Assembly: GCA_963693315.1 (NCBI GenBank)
Contig: OY856186.1
Coordinates: 370,414,850-370,478,849, forward strand
DNA: 64,000 bases
Source: Diogma glabrata
Lineage: Eukaryota > Arthropoda > Insecta > Diptera > Cylindrotomidae
Reading direction: 5' to 3'
The notes below the pieces were generated by a model. The model was not told the DNA's origin, did no database searches, and worked only from the letters and a program-made list of their open reading frames with translations. The position numbers were made by a program, and so were the translations under genes. Positions 23,412 to 35,246 of this stretch are shown here, one piece after another (position 1 is the stretch's first letter; each line of letters starts with the position of its first letter).

Positions 23412-23870
23412 GTTGTTATGCCCCAAAATGTAGCGTTTGGGAAGACCTACAATAAAATACTGAAGTAAGAACAATTTGACTTCTTTGTAAAGGTGTTAGA
23501 GAAGGAGTTAGGGCTGGACAGTTATATCTAACAGCAAAGACTATATCCGGAACGAAACACTCTTCCATGTTCCATCTGTAGCATCACATTACATTTATCA
23601 TTAACATAACATAATCAGGCAGTACAAGTAACTTTTAGCTCAACCTCGAATTATAAAGGTTATATTTTCCCAAATATAGATTATTATATATTTGAATTGT
23701 CTATATATGAATAGTTTAAGTTTTTTTTATTATTCTTTTTTTATATAAAACGAAACAAAAGAATTGAGTAAATATGACCTCTTCTTGTTTTATATTGTTT
23801 CAATGTGTTGAAACATGAAAAAAACTCCAAATATATATGATCGTTTTAAAGTTTATATGGCTTTTGATGT
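23412..23870. repeat. 460-bp repeat, left copy (pair with 25871-26335)
   Basis: Matching blocks occur in the same order and orientation at 25871-26335: ATGTAGCGTTTGG, CAGGCAGTACAA, AACTTTTA, GTGTTGAAACAT and ATATATATGATCGTTT. The copies are clearly diverged. No transposon ends were identified. Confidence 0.7.
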
Positions 23871-25870
23871 AAAAAGATCAGCTGGTATAATAATATTAGC
23901 AACAAATGAGATGGTATATAAATGCTTTATTAAAGACTGACCCTATTTATTTTTAATTAGTTGAATACAAAGAAATATGCAGTTGGTGAATCAACAAGTG
24001 GTTTTATGTTATTATTTCGATGTAGTTGTATTGATGATATCAACAGCTACACCACGAGAAAATGTTTGTGAAATCATCTTTCTTTTCTCTCGTTTAGATT
24101 AAGTTAAATACTATTTATAGCTGCATTTTTCTTTTGTTTAGTAAGTTCGTGATCAATAATTTGCGAAAATTAAATAAAAATTGTGTTATCGAGTCGCAAT
24201 TTATATTTAAAAGAAAAAAATTCGAGTTCTATCTTTTAAAAGTCGAGATTGATAGTTTGTAAAATTAAATTATCTTATATTTTGGAATAGTATTTGATAA
24301 TTGGGAAATAAACAAAAAATATATATTTGTGAATAAAATTAAATTACTATAACATATTATTTATAACATTAATTATAGTAATATAACATTATTATAATAT
24401 TATTATAATAATTACTCTTTTGGTGGTATTCAATTGAATACGATTGTTTTGGTTTTTCTTTTTTCTCGACGTGTTATTGCAGAAAAATTTAGCTACAAAG
24501 AACGAAAAATAAAGGAAATATTATTTCTTTTTTTTTAAGTGGAAAAAATTATATCACAAAGTAAAAACGAATTCAAGAAACATATCATTCGCGTCAAGGC
24601 TTTTGGATATAATAACGGGTGCGACATACAAGGACGAAAGTTGCCTTTCTACATTGGTTTTGTTTTCTTTTATATCAATCAACATTTAACATCCAAGCTC
24701 CTCACATCTATAATAAGTTAAGTTTTTTTGTACCATTATTTTTTTTGATTATTGATTCTTTAGATTTTCTTTTGAAATTTTTGCTATCGGACCATGGTCT
24801 GTTAAATTAATTTGTTTTTGAGATTTTATCTTGCGTAAAGGTTTCTTGGTTTTTGCTATTTTAGCTTCCTTTAAACATATCCTGGCTTAACATTACCTGT
24901 TGATATTGTTATAGTAACAATGTTGTTATAAATAGATGTTATTAATTGGTTTCAACAATTGCATGTAGATTAGGCGCAGTAATATTGGTATTATATTGCA
25001 TTATTGATGTTATTATGTTGATTATGAAACAATCGCCGGTAGCATTGTATCGTATTAATTTACAATTTATTCACCAATCTTGGATGGCGGGTTAATGGGA
25101 AAGAGGCATGAGGAATTGAATCAAATTATGGAGTGAGTAAAACATTTGAATTTTTAATTGTAATAATTATATTCGATGTGGTGCGGGTGATGGTCATGGT
25201 TCCACCAACTTTTAAGGTTAACTTTTAAGTCTTTGTTTTTTGCTCATTTAATCCGAAGAAATGTATAATCGAATTCACAGTCTACGCGAGGCGGCAATTT
25301 AAAATCTCAAGACATGTAATTCCTCTTATGTTCCTGATTGTCATTCCACTATGCACAGTGATTATTACACTATGCTTACTAACTAACTATGTGTACTAAA
25401 AATGAAAAATTTCGTTTTGGTTTTAATGAAAAACATTTCCATTTGTACCTGCAGATACATTTGTATTTAAAATTGATTTAAACTTAATACTAATTCATTA
25501 TGTATACGAATTTTGGTCGCATAGTTCTTAATTTTTCTAACTGTTGAGATAAATTGATATCATAACGAAAACTTACTTAACATACTTGAATGTTTTAATT
25601 TAATTAAATTCCCTAAATATTTCAATAAAATCAAAAAAATTTCAAGAAAACCATCCACTTTCTGTCACTAGATATGAGACTATAATTTCTGATTTTCTTT
25701 TTTTTGTGATTTTAGTGTGTCTTATGTAAATAATAAATATTTAAAACATAAAAAATAAATGGAATAAAAGTTCTTTTTAAAATTGCCATGTTTGAAAAAC
25801 AAAAATTATATAAAATTTATTATTTTTTATCGCTGCAGTATTTTTATAAAGCCTTACTTAATGCCTTTCA
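23871..25870. other. AT-rich non-coding stretch
   Basis: No recognisable gene. 24340-24420 is an A/T-only near-palindromic patch. A copy of the dispersed repeat (GGGTGATGGTCATGGTTCC...TTTGCTCATTTAATCCG) lies at about 25185-25260. Confidence 0.5.
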
Positions 25871-26335
25871 AAAATGTTGTGCCCAACATGTAGCGTTTGG
25901 TTGAATTTACAATTAAATACAAAATTTTAGAAAACTTTGAATTCTGAGTAAAAGTGTCTGGCAAAGGAGGTTGAGACTTGGCAGTCACATCTGACAGTAA
26001 AGAAGACCAACTTCCGGAGCAAAGCACTTTTCCATTTTCCATCTGTTGTGCTACAACATTACATAATTTTTTTCATTAACATAACCAGGCAGTACAAATA
26101 ACTTTTAACTCACCCTCGAACAAATCTCATTAAATACATAACTTCATAAATTTAGTTTTGTTATATATTCATTTTCTTTACATAAATATTTCGTGTTATT
26201 TTTCTTTATCTCTTTGTTTTAATTAAATGAAACAAAGGAGTTGAGAAGATATGAACTTTTTAAGTTATGTATTGTTTCATTGTGTTGAAACATATAACTC
26301 CGAATATATATGATCGTTTCCAATTTTGTCGTGTA
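25871..26335. repeat. 460-bp repeat, right copy (pair with 23412-23870)
   Basis: A diverged direct copy of 23412-23870, 2.5 kb downstream. It shares the end-to-end order of blocks but not exact length. It is non-coding as far as I can see. A short minus-strand ORF here is disrupted in the other copy. Confidence 0.7.
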
Positions 26336-29300
26336 ATGTTTCGATGTGTGAAGTTTATGGCCGATTAATATCTTGAACAGATGATGATATGATTGTTTTT
26401 ATTAAAGGATAACCCCTATTTTCGGTTTTTGCTTTGAATTATCTGGAAGCTAAAGCAATATTCAATTGTGTAGAATCATAAATTAGCTTGAATTTGTAAA
26501 AAGAAAAAGAAAGCAAAACTCAGTGAATCGTTGCCCTCCGAAAACGTGTCAGTTTTTCATATTATAAAATTTGCTTTGCCGGGAGTATAATTATTATTTT
26601 TTTTTAATTGTTTGGTCGCAATGAAAACATACTATTAGATTTTGTTTCTGTGTGGTTACGGTCTACGGACCGTCCTGAATTTAGGGACGGCGACTTTGCC
26701 TTGACGGCCATTTAACACATAATCAATTTCGTGTTCGGATGGCATAATGTTAGGTTAATGGACTACCTGGTGCAGAATACATGTATGAATTTCAAGGGGA
26801 TGAAGAAATAGCAGAAAAAGCACAAAATTGGAGCGGATAATCGTGAATTCAGACATAGTAATAAACGTGTTACAGGACGATTTCCGTGCGGTGAAAATTT
26901 TGCCATTATTCGAAGCACTGGCATCACAAAAACATTAATAAATAATAATTTTCGAGCAATGATTCAAATGGGGTTCGATGAAGTTAAATTATATCGATTT
27001 GATTGATGAAACGGATTGGAGATAAGATTTGGGAATACGAGGAAAGGGACATACATGGACGAAAGTCTCATATTCATCAACAAAATTTTTGAAGAGAAAT
27101 TAACGGTTGTGCTTGAACGGCACAATTTAACTTTTAACTTTCCTCGTCTCAAAAATTCTTAACAAATTTCGAGCTATCCTGTGCTAAAATTAGGAAAAAA
27201 CTAAAATACGTATCTTCATCGGAAATGGTCGGGTTTACATCATTTTCCACATATAAATATTTTAACACAGTGTAACAAAATATAACGGATTGAGCGATTT
27301 TTTAGCGAGTAACAACTATTGAGCGATTTTGATGAAACTTTGGCATATGAGCCGGTTTTACATGATGAAAGATAATTTTTATTTAATCAGAATTGGGTCA
27401 AGTGACGGCGTTCTAAAAAGTAATGGCGTTATTAACGAAATCGAAGTGCGACAAGGGTGACTACAGATCACCTGTTAATTTCAAACTTCATGCTTCGGAA
27501 TTCCTATAATAGCACTGCTAATTTTTACTTTTTTATGACTCTGTGACACTGCAGTCTTTTATCATTAGGGTATTGTAATGTTAATACAATAGCAATAACA
27601 CCTTAAACTGCCAAAACAAAACTTTTATTCAAAGTTTTTGTGTGAAATTCTATTAGATAGTCAAATTAGTTTTCTTCTTCTCTTGCGCAAAGAGCTATAG
27701 CATGTAGAAAAGTGTCAAAATTTAGCAATATAATAACGAAAGAAATCAAATCTTTTGATTCAAGAATGAGATTGTATTTCAACCGATGAACTTTTATAGG
27801 GTGAGCTGCTTCGCAACAGTATGTTAGAGGAAGTTTGATGTCGCGTCTTAATTTGTTCAAAAAAAGATTCATTGTTTTAAGCGTTTTTGAGCAAAGTTTG
27901 GATATCTACCTTCACCGATTTATTTGAAACTTCAAACATTTTCACGAAACAAGGAACATAAGTTTTTAACGAAAACTAAGACTATTTTGTCAACCTACTT
28001 TGAAACTTTTGCTTTTCTGTAAAAAAATCCATTGATGCTTTTGATGAAATTTTTTAAAAATCTTTTTTAGATCTTCTATGAATCTACTAAATTCTCTACA
28101 TCTTAAGTGATTGAAATGTAACTAGCCAAAGGTTAAATTCATTACAACAATGTTCATGGTTTTAGCGTACTATGACTTAATTCGATGAGTTTATTGGATT
28201 GGTCATAGTTAAGACCGACTTCAATTTCCCGTTAATCAAAATTCAAAACCATAATTCGTATAAACCGTAAACGAAAAAAATGCCCTAAAATTCAACGTTG
28301 TATACTCACACTCGTATCTCCAACTTTTATACAAAATCATTACACAAATTAGTGTTGTTTACTTCTATGAACTGATTTTCCTTATAATTTAATTTCATTT
28401 TCCTTTAAAAATTTTTGAATTTTCTTGTGATAGATGATCATCAAATAAAAAGTTTTAACATGTTTTAAATGAAAAACAATTAAGAGAATATAGCAAATGA
28501 TGACGATGATAAAATGTAGACACGAACTTTGTGTGATCTAATTTTTGTTTTTTTGGTTACATAACTCAATGAACGTTACATTGTATTACAAGTACAAATA
28601 AGATTAATAAGTTGTAATAGTTTTTATTTATAATTAATATCAAATTAGAATACACGTGTTGGATTGTATAATTTAAATTAGTAATCTACTTTGAAATTGG
28701 CGTTCAACAACTTTTCGTTTGTTATTTTTATTTGAGTTTTGATTTTACATAGTAGATTAATCTCAACTAGTGCACGAATTTATGTGACTTGAGCATAGGT
28801 TAAAATTAAGCAAATGAAAGGAACTTCCATAACTGATGAGGTTCGTGATTTAGACGACCCAAAAATCAAAATTTGAACCGGACAATTTTTAATCGGCTTC
28901 ATACTTTACATACAACTACTTGAATAGTTGAAATAAAAACAGCTATTCTCTTGCAATTTGATTTCAAAGATACCCTGAATTTGAATTTCTAGAAATCTTT
29001 CGGACCACACTGTACTCAAATTTAAAACTTGAGAGCTCAGCGTTAGTCTTTCAGATTACGAATTTCATCAACAAATGGGATAACTGGACCAGACTAAATT
29101 TTAACTTTAATTGACTTTAATTTTTTTATATTGAGTATTTTTGGTACACAGTGTCAATAATTTACTATTTGTTTCATTCTTGATTGATAGAAACAGAAAG
29201 AAATTTTTCGTTTGATAATAAAAATAAACAAATCATTATATTATGTTTTATTTTATTTCTGTTTACATTTATAACCCAAAAAAATTGAATCAAGGTTGAA

Positions 29301-29902
29301 TTAACCGTAAAAATATTGAAACAAATAAAAAATTTTAAAAAAAGAAACAGGTGTGATCGCGATTAACAATTCACTTTCTACTTATTAAGCAAAAAACTGA
29401 TGGTTTATAAGAGATACAAATATTTGTGTAAAAACACATAAAAAAATGATGCATCAAATTCAAGTCCAAAGATGCCAAATTAGCAGAATGATCAAGCTTG
29501 CATATTGTGTGACTGGGGATTATCTATTTATCTATTCTTTTCACCAGATATTAAGCAACTGGTGAAAAACACGCGAAATCAGCAAAAAAAACCTGCAATT
29601 TTGGAAATGAGGTTTTAGTTTTGTATATTTAGGTATTGGAATTCATTGAAATCAATAAAAAAAAAATTCTGCGTTTTTAGTTTTTTTTTTAACCCGTTCT
29701 TAAGATACAGGGTGTTGAAAAATGAACAAATTGCTCGACCCTGGTGTATTGTAATGGCAGAACTACTCAACTGATTTTAATGTTTTATAGCTCAAAATGT
29801 AGGTATTGAACAGAGCTAATCAAAATAATAATTCACATTATACGACCTTGAACACTTTCTTTTAGAAAAATAACGGTAAAAAATTCAAATTCGATTTTCT
29901 AG
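26336..29902. other. Non-coding stretch, no recognised feature
   Basis: Mostly AT-rich. A less AT-rich island at 26660-27160 has a plus-strand reading with runs such as NKRVTGRFPCGENFAIIRS broken by stops. I do not recognise it. Near 29705 the phrase ACAGGGTGTTGAAAAATGA resembles ends of insect MITEs, but no partner end was found. Confidence 0.4.
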
Positions 29903-30713
29903 AAATGCGTCTTTTTTAAATTTTTGATTTTTTAATATGTGAAAGGAACGTATATGCTACTAACATTTTATAAAAAATTCAGGAGGGGAAATTTTTTTGT
30001 TTTTTTTTAATTAATTTTATTGTAACACGCCTTAAAATTTTTCATCATAAAAAAAATTGGAGTTAAAAAATAAAGTTTTGTTTGGATTTACATGAATATT
30101 TTTATAATAAATTTTTAATTTCAGCTCAAAATAAATATTTTACACATTTTTTATTTAACTCAAAATAAATATTTTACACAATTTTTATCATTTATTTAAT
30201 TTTACATTACCAAATTCCGTAGAGTTAGAATAACACCTAGCTAGGATTGATCCATCATTTGTAGGAATGTATGAGTGATATCCTCGTGTTTCAGGAATTG
30301 TTTTTAAATTGGCGTATCTATCAGCTAGTTGATTTCGTTTTGCAATGTAACCGTAACACGAGGATATATCACTCATACATTCCTACAAATGATGGACAAA
30401 TCTTAGCTAGGTAGACGTTATTCTAACTCTACGGAATTTAGTAATGTAAAATTAAATAAATGATAAAAAATGGGTAAAATATTTATTTTGAGTTAAATTC
30501 AAAAATTTATTATAAAAAGATATAATATGTAAATCCAAAAAAAACTGTTCATTTTTTAACTCCAATTTTTTTTATGATGAAAAATTTTAAGGCGTTGCAA
30601 TAAAATTAATCAAAAAAAAAAAAAAAATTTCCCCTCCTGAATTTTTTATAAAATGTTAGTAACATAATTACCTTTCACATATTAAAAAATCAAAAATTTT
30701 AAAATACGCATTT
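29903..30713. mobile_element. 811-bp foldback element
   Basis: Two arms of nearly 400 bp are inverted copies around a short loop near 30310-30345. The outer ends read AAATGCGT at 29903 and ACGCATTT at 30713. The inner arms carry CCGTAGAGTTAGAATAAC and its inverse. The left arm has an extra internal duplication of about 35 bp (TCAAAATAAATATTTTACAC twice, 30125-30182). No coding capacity. Target duplication was not resolved. Confidence 0.82.
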
Positions 30714-30769
30714 CTTCCCATGCTAGTTTTGAATCAAAACGGGTAGATTTTAGTGGCAAGAGTGATACT

Positions 30770-31047
30770 TGGCTAGTTATATTGGTGTGTCTTTGTGTGA
30801 TGATCTCGGTTTCTTCGGCGTTTGGGGTTGTCAAAGTCTTTGCTACTTGTTTGGCTTATTTAAATCCGTTTACACAATTTCCATTGCGTGCATGTTTGAT
30901 TACTTGCATGTAAGGAACTGGAAGAAATTATTTCTCGACAACACATGGCTAAAGCTCATTGGAACAAAATCTCGCTTAGCACGCAGTTCTCCTATTGTTT
31001 CCTGTTGGTGACGTCTCTAACAGGATCAGTGTACATTACAAGAAAAG
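30770..31047 (+). repeat. Dispersed repeat family, copy in plus orientation
   Basis: It matches the inverse of 32466-32697 over almost its full length. Shared blocks include TCGGTTTCTTCGG, AAATCCGTTTACA, GAAATTATTTCTC, ACTCGCTT or TCTCGCTT, and AGGATCAGTGT followed by CATTACAA. It has a defined right edge after CATTACAA. SINE or MITE are both possible. No tRNA-type promoter boxes were seen. Confidence 0.65.
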
Positions 31048-32465
31048 CCTAATCACGAAATGAGCTATTTTCATTAATGTATCGATTGTAAACTGTCGCG
31101 ACCGGCAAAAAAAACAGTCAGCTATAAAGATATTTAACCACAATCATTACTATTATCATAACATAAATAAAATAGTTTACAGAAAAACAATCATATACAT
31201 TTTTTAAGTTTTATTTCTAGTTAGCACGAATAACTATTTCCAAAACACGACAACCAAATTTCCTATATAAAAAATAATAATTTTATCCATGTCATGGTCG
31301 TTTTTCGACCAAATACTGATATTCATAAAAAATCAGTTCGAAACATCAAAGATTTAATTTCCATAATATATCATTAATAACAGAACTCATTGTTAATCCT
31401 ATTTTCATAAATTTGTTCTCGGGTCAAATGAAAAATACAATGAATTTAGGAAAGCAATTTTTCTTAGTTTTTCCTATCTTAATGAATCGACAACAAACAA
31501 ATAAGAAAGACATTTCCTTCCCTCTAAAAATACGTTTTGGTATGAGGTGTTGTACGTAAAATTGATGAAAACACAAAAATTAATCTTCGGTTCTTACGTC
31601 AATTACACGATCGAAAATAAAAGAAAATTTGATTTATCCTACACTAAAAGACACTGGAAATCGTTGTCATGTTTGTTATTTGATTTTGTTGTTTGGTTTT
31701 GGTTCGTTGACATAGTATTTGCCGGGTTATAAATTCGTTAGAATTTTTTCTTATATTTTTATTGCTTTTTCTTGCTTTTAAAATATAACTTGACGAGAGT
31801 AAAAGACAAAAGCTAAGAAAATGGATTTAGGTCAACTGGTTTTAAGTTTAGAGTATTATTTGATATATCTGAAATTAAATTTGAGACATATATAATTTTA
31901 TGTGTAAAGCTATAATGGTACCTAAGTGGTTATGGTTACGCGTTTGTGTGTTGGAGTGGTTTTTATTAGTTTGTTTGTTTTGCTTTTCTTGATTGAATTT
32001 TTTAAAAATAATCGATTAAGGTTTTAAGTGAAAAGGTCAAGGGAGGTCTTAAGTGAAAAGCCTTATCAAGAAAATTGAATGAACTGTTGAAATACATTTT
32101 TGAAAACTTACACCAAGTACTGTTTGCACAGTATTAATAATGCATCATTTTTGACAAGTATTGTTTAGTATTCAACACCTTATTGTTCCACAACACAGCA
32201 AACAATATTCCTATTTAGAATATTCTTCCAACAGCTTCAAAATTACAATAGTTGATTCTAGAAATGTCCAGTACACAGTTTCCAAAATAAAACACAAAGC
32301 ATTTTTTTAATACAACTTAAAACTTTATTAACAATTAAAATAAAACTTTTCCTCTAATTACACGGTTTTATGTACCCGATACAGCGTTTCGATTACAATT
32401 AATTCATTCTGCCTAAAAATACCAAATTCAGCACAATCTAGAAAAATCGATCAACCGATCATTTG
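31048..32465. other. AT-rich non-coding stretch
   Basis: No gene, RNA or bounded repeat was recognised between the two inverted copies of the dispersed family. Confidence 0.5.
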
Positions 32466-32697
32466 TAATGAACACTGATCCTGGTAGTACTTCATTAACA
32501 ATAAGTGGACCGCGTGCCAAGCGAGTTTTTATTCCAGCGAGCTTCGGTCATGTGTGTTTGAGAAATAATTTCCTCCAGTTCAATATAAATATGCACGCAA
32601 ATGAGACTGTAAACGGATTTAAATAAGCAAAAGCAAAGAGCAAAGACTCTGATGACCCTAAAGACCGAAGAAACCGAAATCATCACTTTCACACCAA
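32466..32697 (-). repeat. Dispersed repeat family, copy in minus orientation
   Basis: Inverse partner of 30770-31047, 1.4 kb away. The short minus-strand ORF it contains is interrupted in the other copies, so I do not call a gene. Confidence 0.65.
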
Positions 32698-33806
32698 TAC
32701 AATTAGAATTATTACATATAAAATTTTTAATAAATGTTTCACTCGCTCCATGATTTGTTCCAATTCTAATTCTTTATGCCCCTGAACTTTAAACAGTCAT
32801 AGGGAATTCTAATACTACAACTGTTGTATGGGAGGTAACAGTATCCAATGATGTAGCAAAATAATGTCGTATCATGCAATAAATAGTCAATTATTGAATT
32901 TGTACGGACTTCAATTATGTAATAAAATTGTCGCTGCACTCAATAAACATGCAACTGCTGCGTGGTTTGTCTTATTGGATTGATTAATTAAACTTTAAAC
33001 CACCGATCAAGATGCTAACCGTTGCGGTAGGATTATTAAATCTTTTTGTTAATATTTAATCGATTATAAATATTTAAGTGATATTTAAAGTCAAACTTCT
33101 AAATTTTAATCACACCAAACAATTTTATTATTAACCCGTAAAGAACATCACAAATTGTATTTTATGTTCGAAAAATAAAGAAAATCGTTGCACCGTGTCC
33201 ACGTTTCACATTTGACTGGAATTATAGTACCCCTATTTTCAACTATTTTTTTTTGTTTTTTATATTTTATTTTATTTGTTTCTGTTTAAATTAGACTTCT
33301 GTTTACATCGACTCACTTATATGTATTCTAGTACAAGTTTATATAAAATAAACATGATGAATGCACATCATACAAAAATAAGATAGCAATAGATGCAAAC
33401 GGGGTTGAGAAAGGTATGAGCACAAAGACGATAAGTTGTATGGATCACGTTGATTCATGCAAAAGAAAGTTTTTGTGGGACAACAGTCTCGTAACATGGT
33501 ATTCTAAACATCTTTAATCCGGAATGTTCTATATACAAAATATCAAATAATGTTTATTTATCACCTAACTGTAAAAAAAGGTGATAGAAAACAAATCCAA
33601 AAAAGCATTTTCTACCCTTCCATGTAAAAAACAACAACAATTATGCGTTTCATAATCATTATTGCTGTTTATAACCATTCTGTTGATGATTGTTGATTAT
33701 GAATTTGATTTCGTAATTTTGTACAGGTTGTCCTCCCTTATGTTAAATTGAATAGAATTTTGTGTTATATTTCGTTATGATTTTATTAAAATCGTAGCAA
33801 TACCAT

Positions 33807-34002
33807 CACAGAATAAAAATAGTTTGGTACATTCTATAAAACCGGGTTCAACAATTGACCATATGATTTTAACGTCCGACATTTGAAAAAGCAGTGTCAA
33901 ACGTTGGAAGCGTATGGTCGATTGTACCAAATTTTAATTGATGGTACAAAATAAATTTGGTTGATCCCGTTTTGTAGAATGCACTAAATTATTTTTTCAG
34001 TG
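33807..34002. mobile_element. CACTG-ended MITE, copy 1
   Basis: A palindromic element of 196 bp. The right end inverted reads CACTGAAAAAATAATTTAGT and the left end CACAGAATAAAAATAGTTTG. The inner part carries TTCTATAAAACC and TTCTACAAAACG on the two arms. The same element is at 42786-43014. No ORF. The target duplication is not clear. Confidence 0.72.
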
Positions 34003-34612
34003 CAAGGTGCAAAGTCTTTTATTCTACCGAGGACTTAAATAGCACATTTGTTCTACAACCAATCCATTAAAACCATTTAAAAACAAGTTAAAACCTGACG
34101 CATCCAAAGATATAAACAAATTAGAAAGTGAAATCAATCAGATATAAAAATATACCCAAAAGTAAGAAACTCAGACTGCATACCTTAGCATATATAACAT
34201 ACACATGCAGAATGTTAAAGTAACTGAATTAGAAAGCTTCCAAAAACTTATTACTGAAGTAGGCAACAAGGATTCATGAAATTTCACATACACTTATAGC
34301 TAAAGCAACAACCAATGCAGCAGTAGATACTGTGATGGTAATGAAGCGTAGCAAGTCTCTTAGTAAGTCTGATTAAACTAAGGTAACATTTCTGCGAATC
34401 CCAGCAGTCATGCTTAGACCTTGATTATACTTATTTAAGCCTTCTTAATGGGTAACTTAGATCTCGTTTCTGTCCAAAATTTTATTTTATTATAATTTCA
34501 AAAACCAGCGATGGGATATCTTTTACTAAAAGGCAAGGACGATGAAGTAAAAACATTCACCATTAAGACAAACGGAGTTTTAATTCAAATGGGTAAAAAT
34601 AAACAGATACCA

Positions 34613-35143
34613 GTCCCTGTGCTCACGCCGATTTCATGTGATGATTACCACATATTTTATAATTCGTGAGGTGCCTGTTCTTGACGAGCACGAAAACGTT
34701 TGTTCTGCGATTTTTCTCAAAACGGCCGCATTTTCGTACGGCAAGCTCTGAAACATTCCGATTGCCTGCGATCTTGTAAATTTGCCGCCACATTTTTTTT
34801 AACTGCGGCGGTTGGAAATTTGTTTTAGAACACGAGGGTAAGCTTGTCCAACCAAAATGTGTCTGCTATTGTCGAATCCGACAACTGACATTTTGGTATG
34901 TTTGGGTTATCGGACTAGACAATAGCAGACATATTTTTGTCTGACAAGGTTACCCTCATGTTCTAAATCAAATTTCCAACCCCCGTACTTAAACAAAAAT
35001 TTACAAGATCCCAAGCTTGCCGAACGAAAGAGCGGCCGAATCAAGAAAATAGCCGAACAAAATTTTTCAGACTTGTCAAGGACGGTTCATGAAGTATAAA
35101 ATATGTGGTAATCATCACATGAAATCGGCGTGGGCCCAGGGAC
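34613..35143. mobile_element. Foldback MITE, copy 2 (inverted relative to copy 1)
   Basis: A 531-bp near-palindrome beginning GTCCCTGTGCTCACG and ending GGGCCCAGGGAC. Both arms share TTTCATGTGATGATTACCAC and its inverse. The central asymmetric palindrome (about 34845-34930) reads in the opposite sense to copy 1 at 16570, so the two copies are in opposite orientation. The flanks here are CA and TT, so the TA duplication seen for copy 1 has decayed. Confidence 0.85.
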
Positions 35144-35246
35144 TTTTAGTGTGCATTGGGTTTGAGAGGAACCCGGTCTAAATTCACGTTGCCTGACTGT
35201 GTGATATATATATAAGTTTCTTTTCAAAGTTTTATAAGTTTAAGGG

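Noticed and set aside
25854..26042. Minus-strand ORF resembling the end of an ABC transporter (MENGKVLCSGSWSSLL)
   Set aside because: The similarity is one short phrase and the corresponding frame in the duplicate at 23412-23870 is broken.
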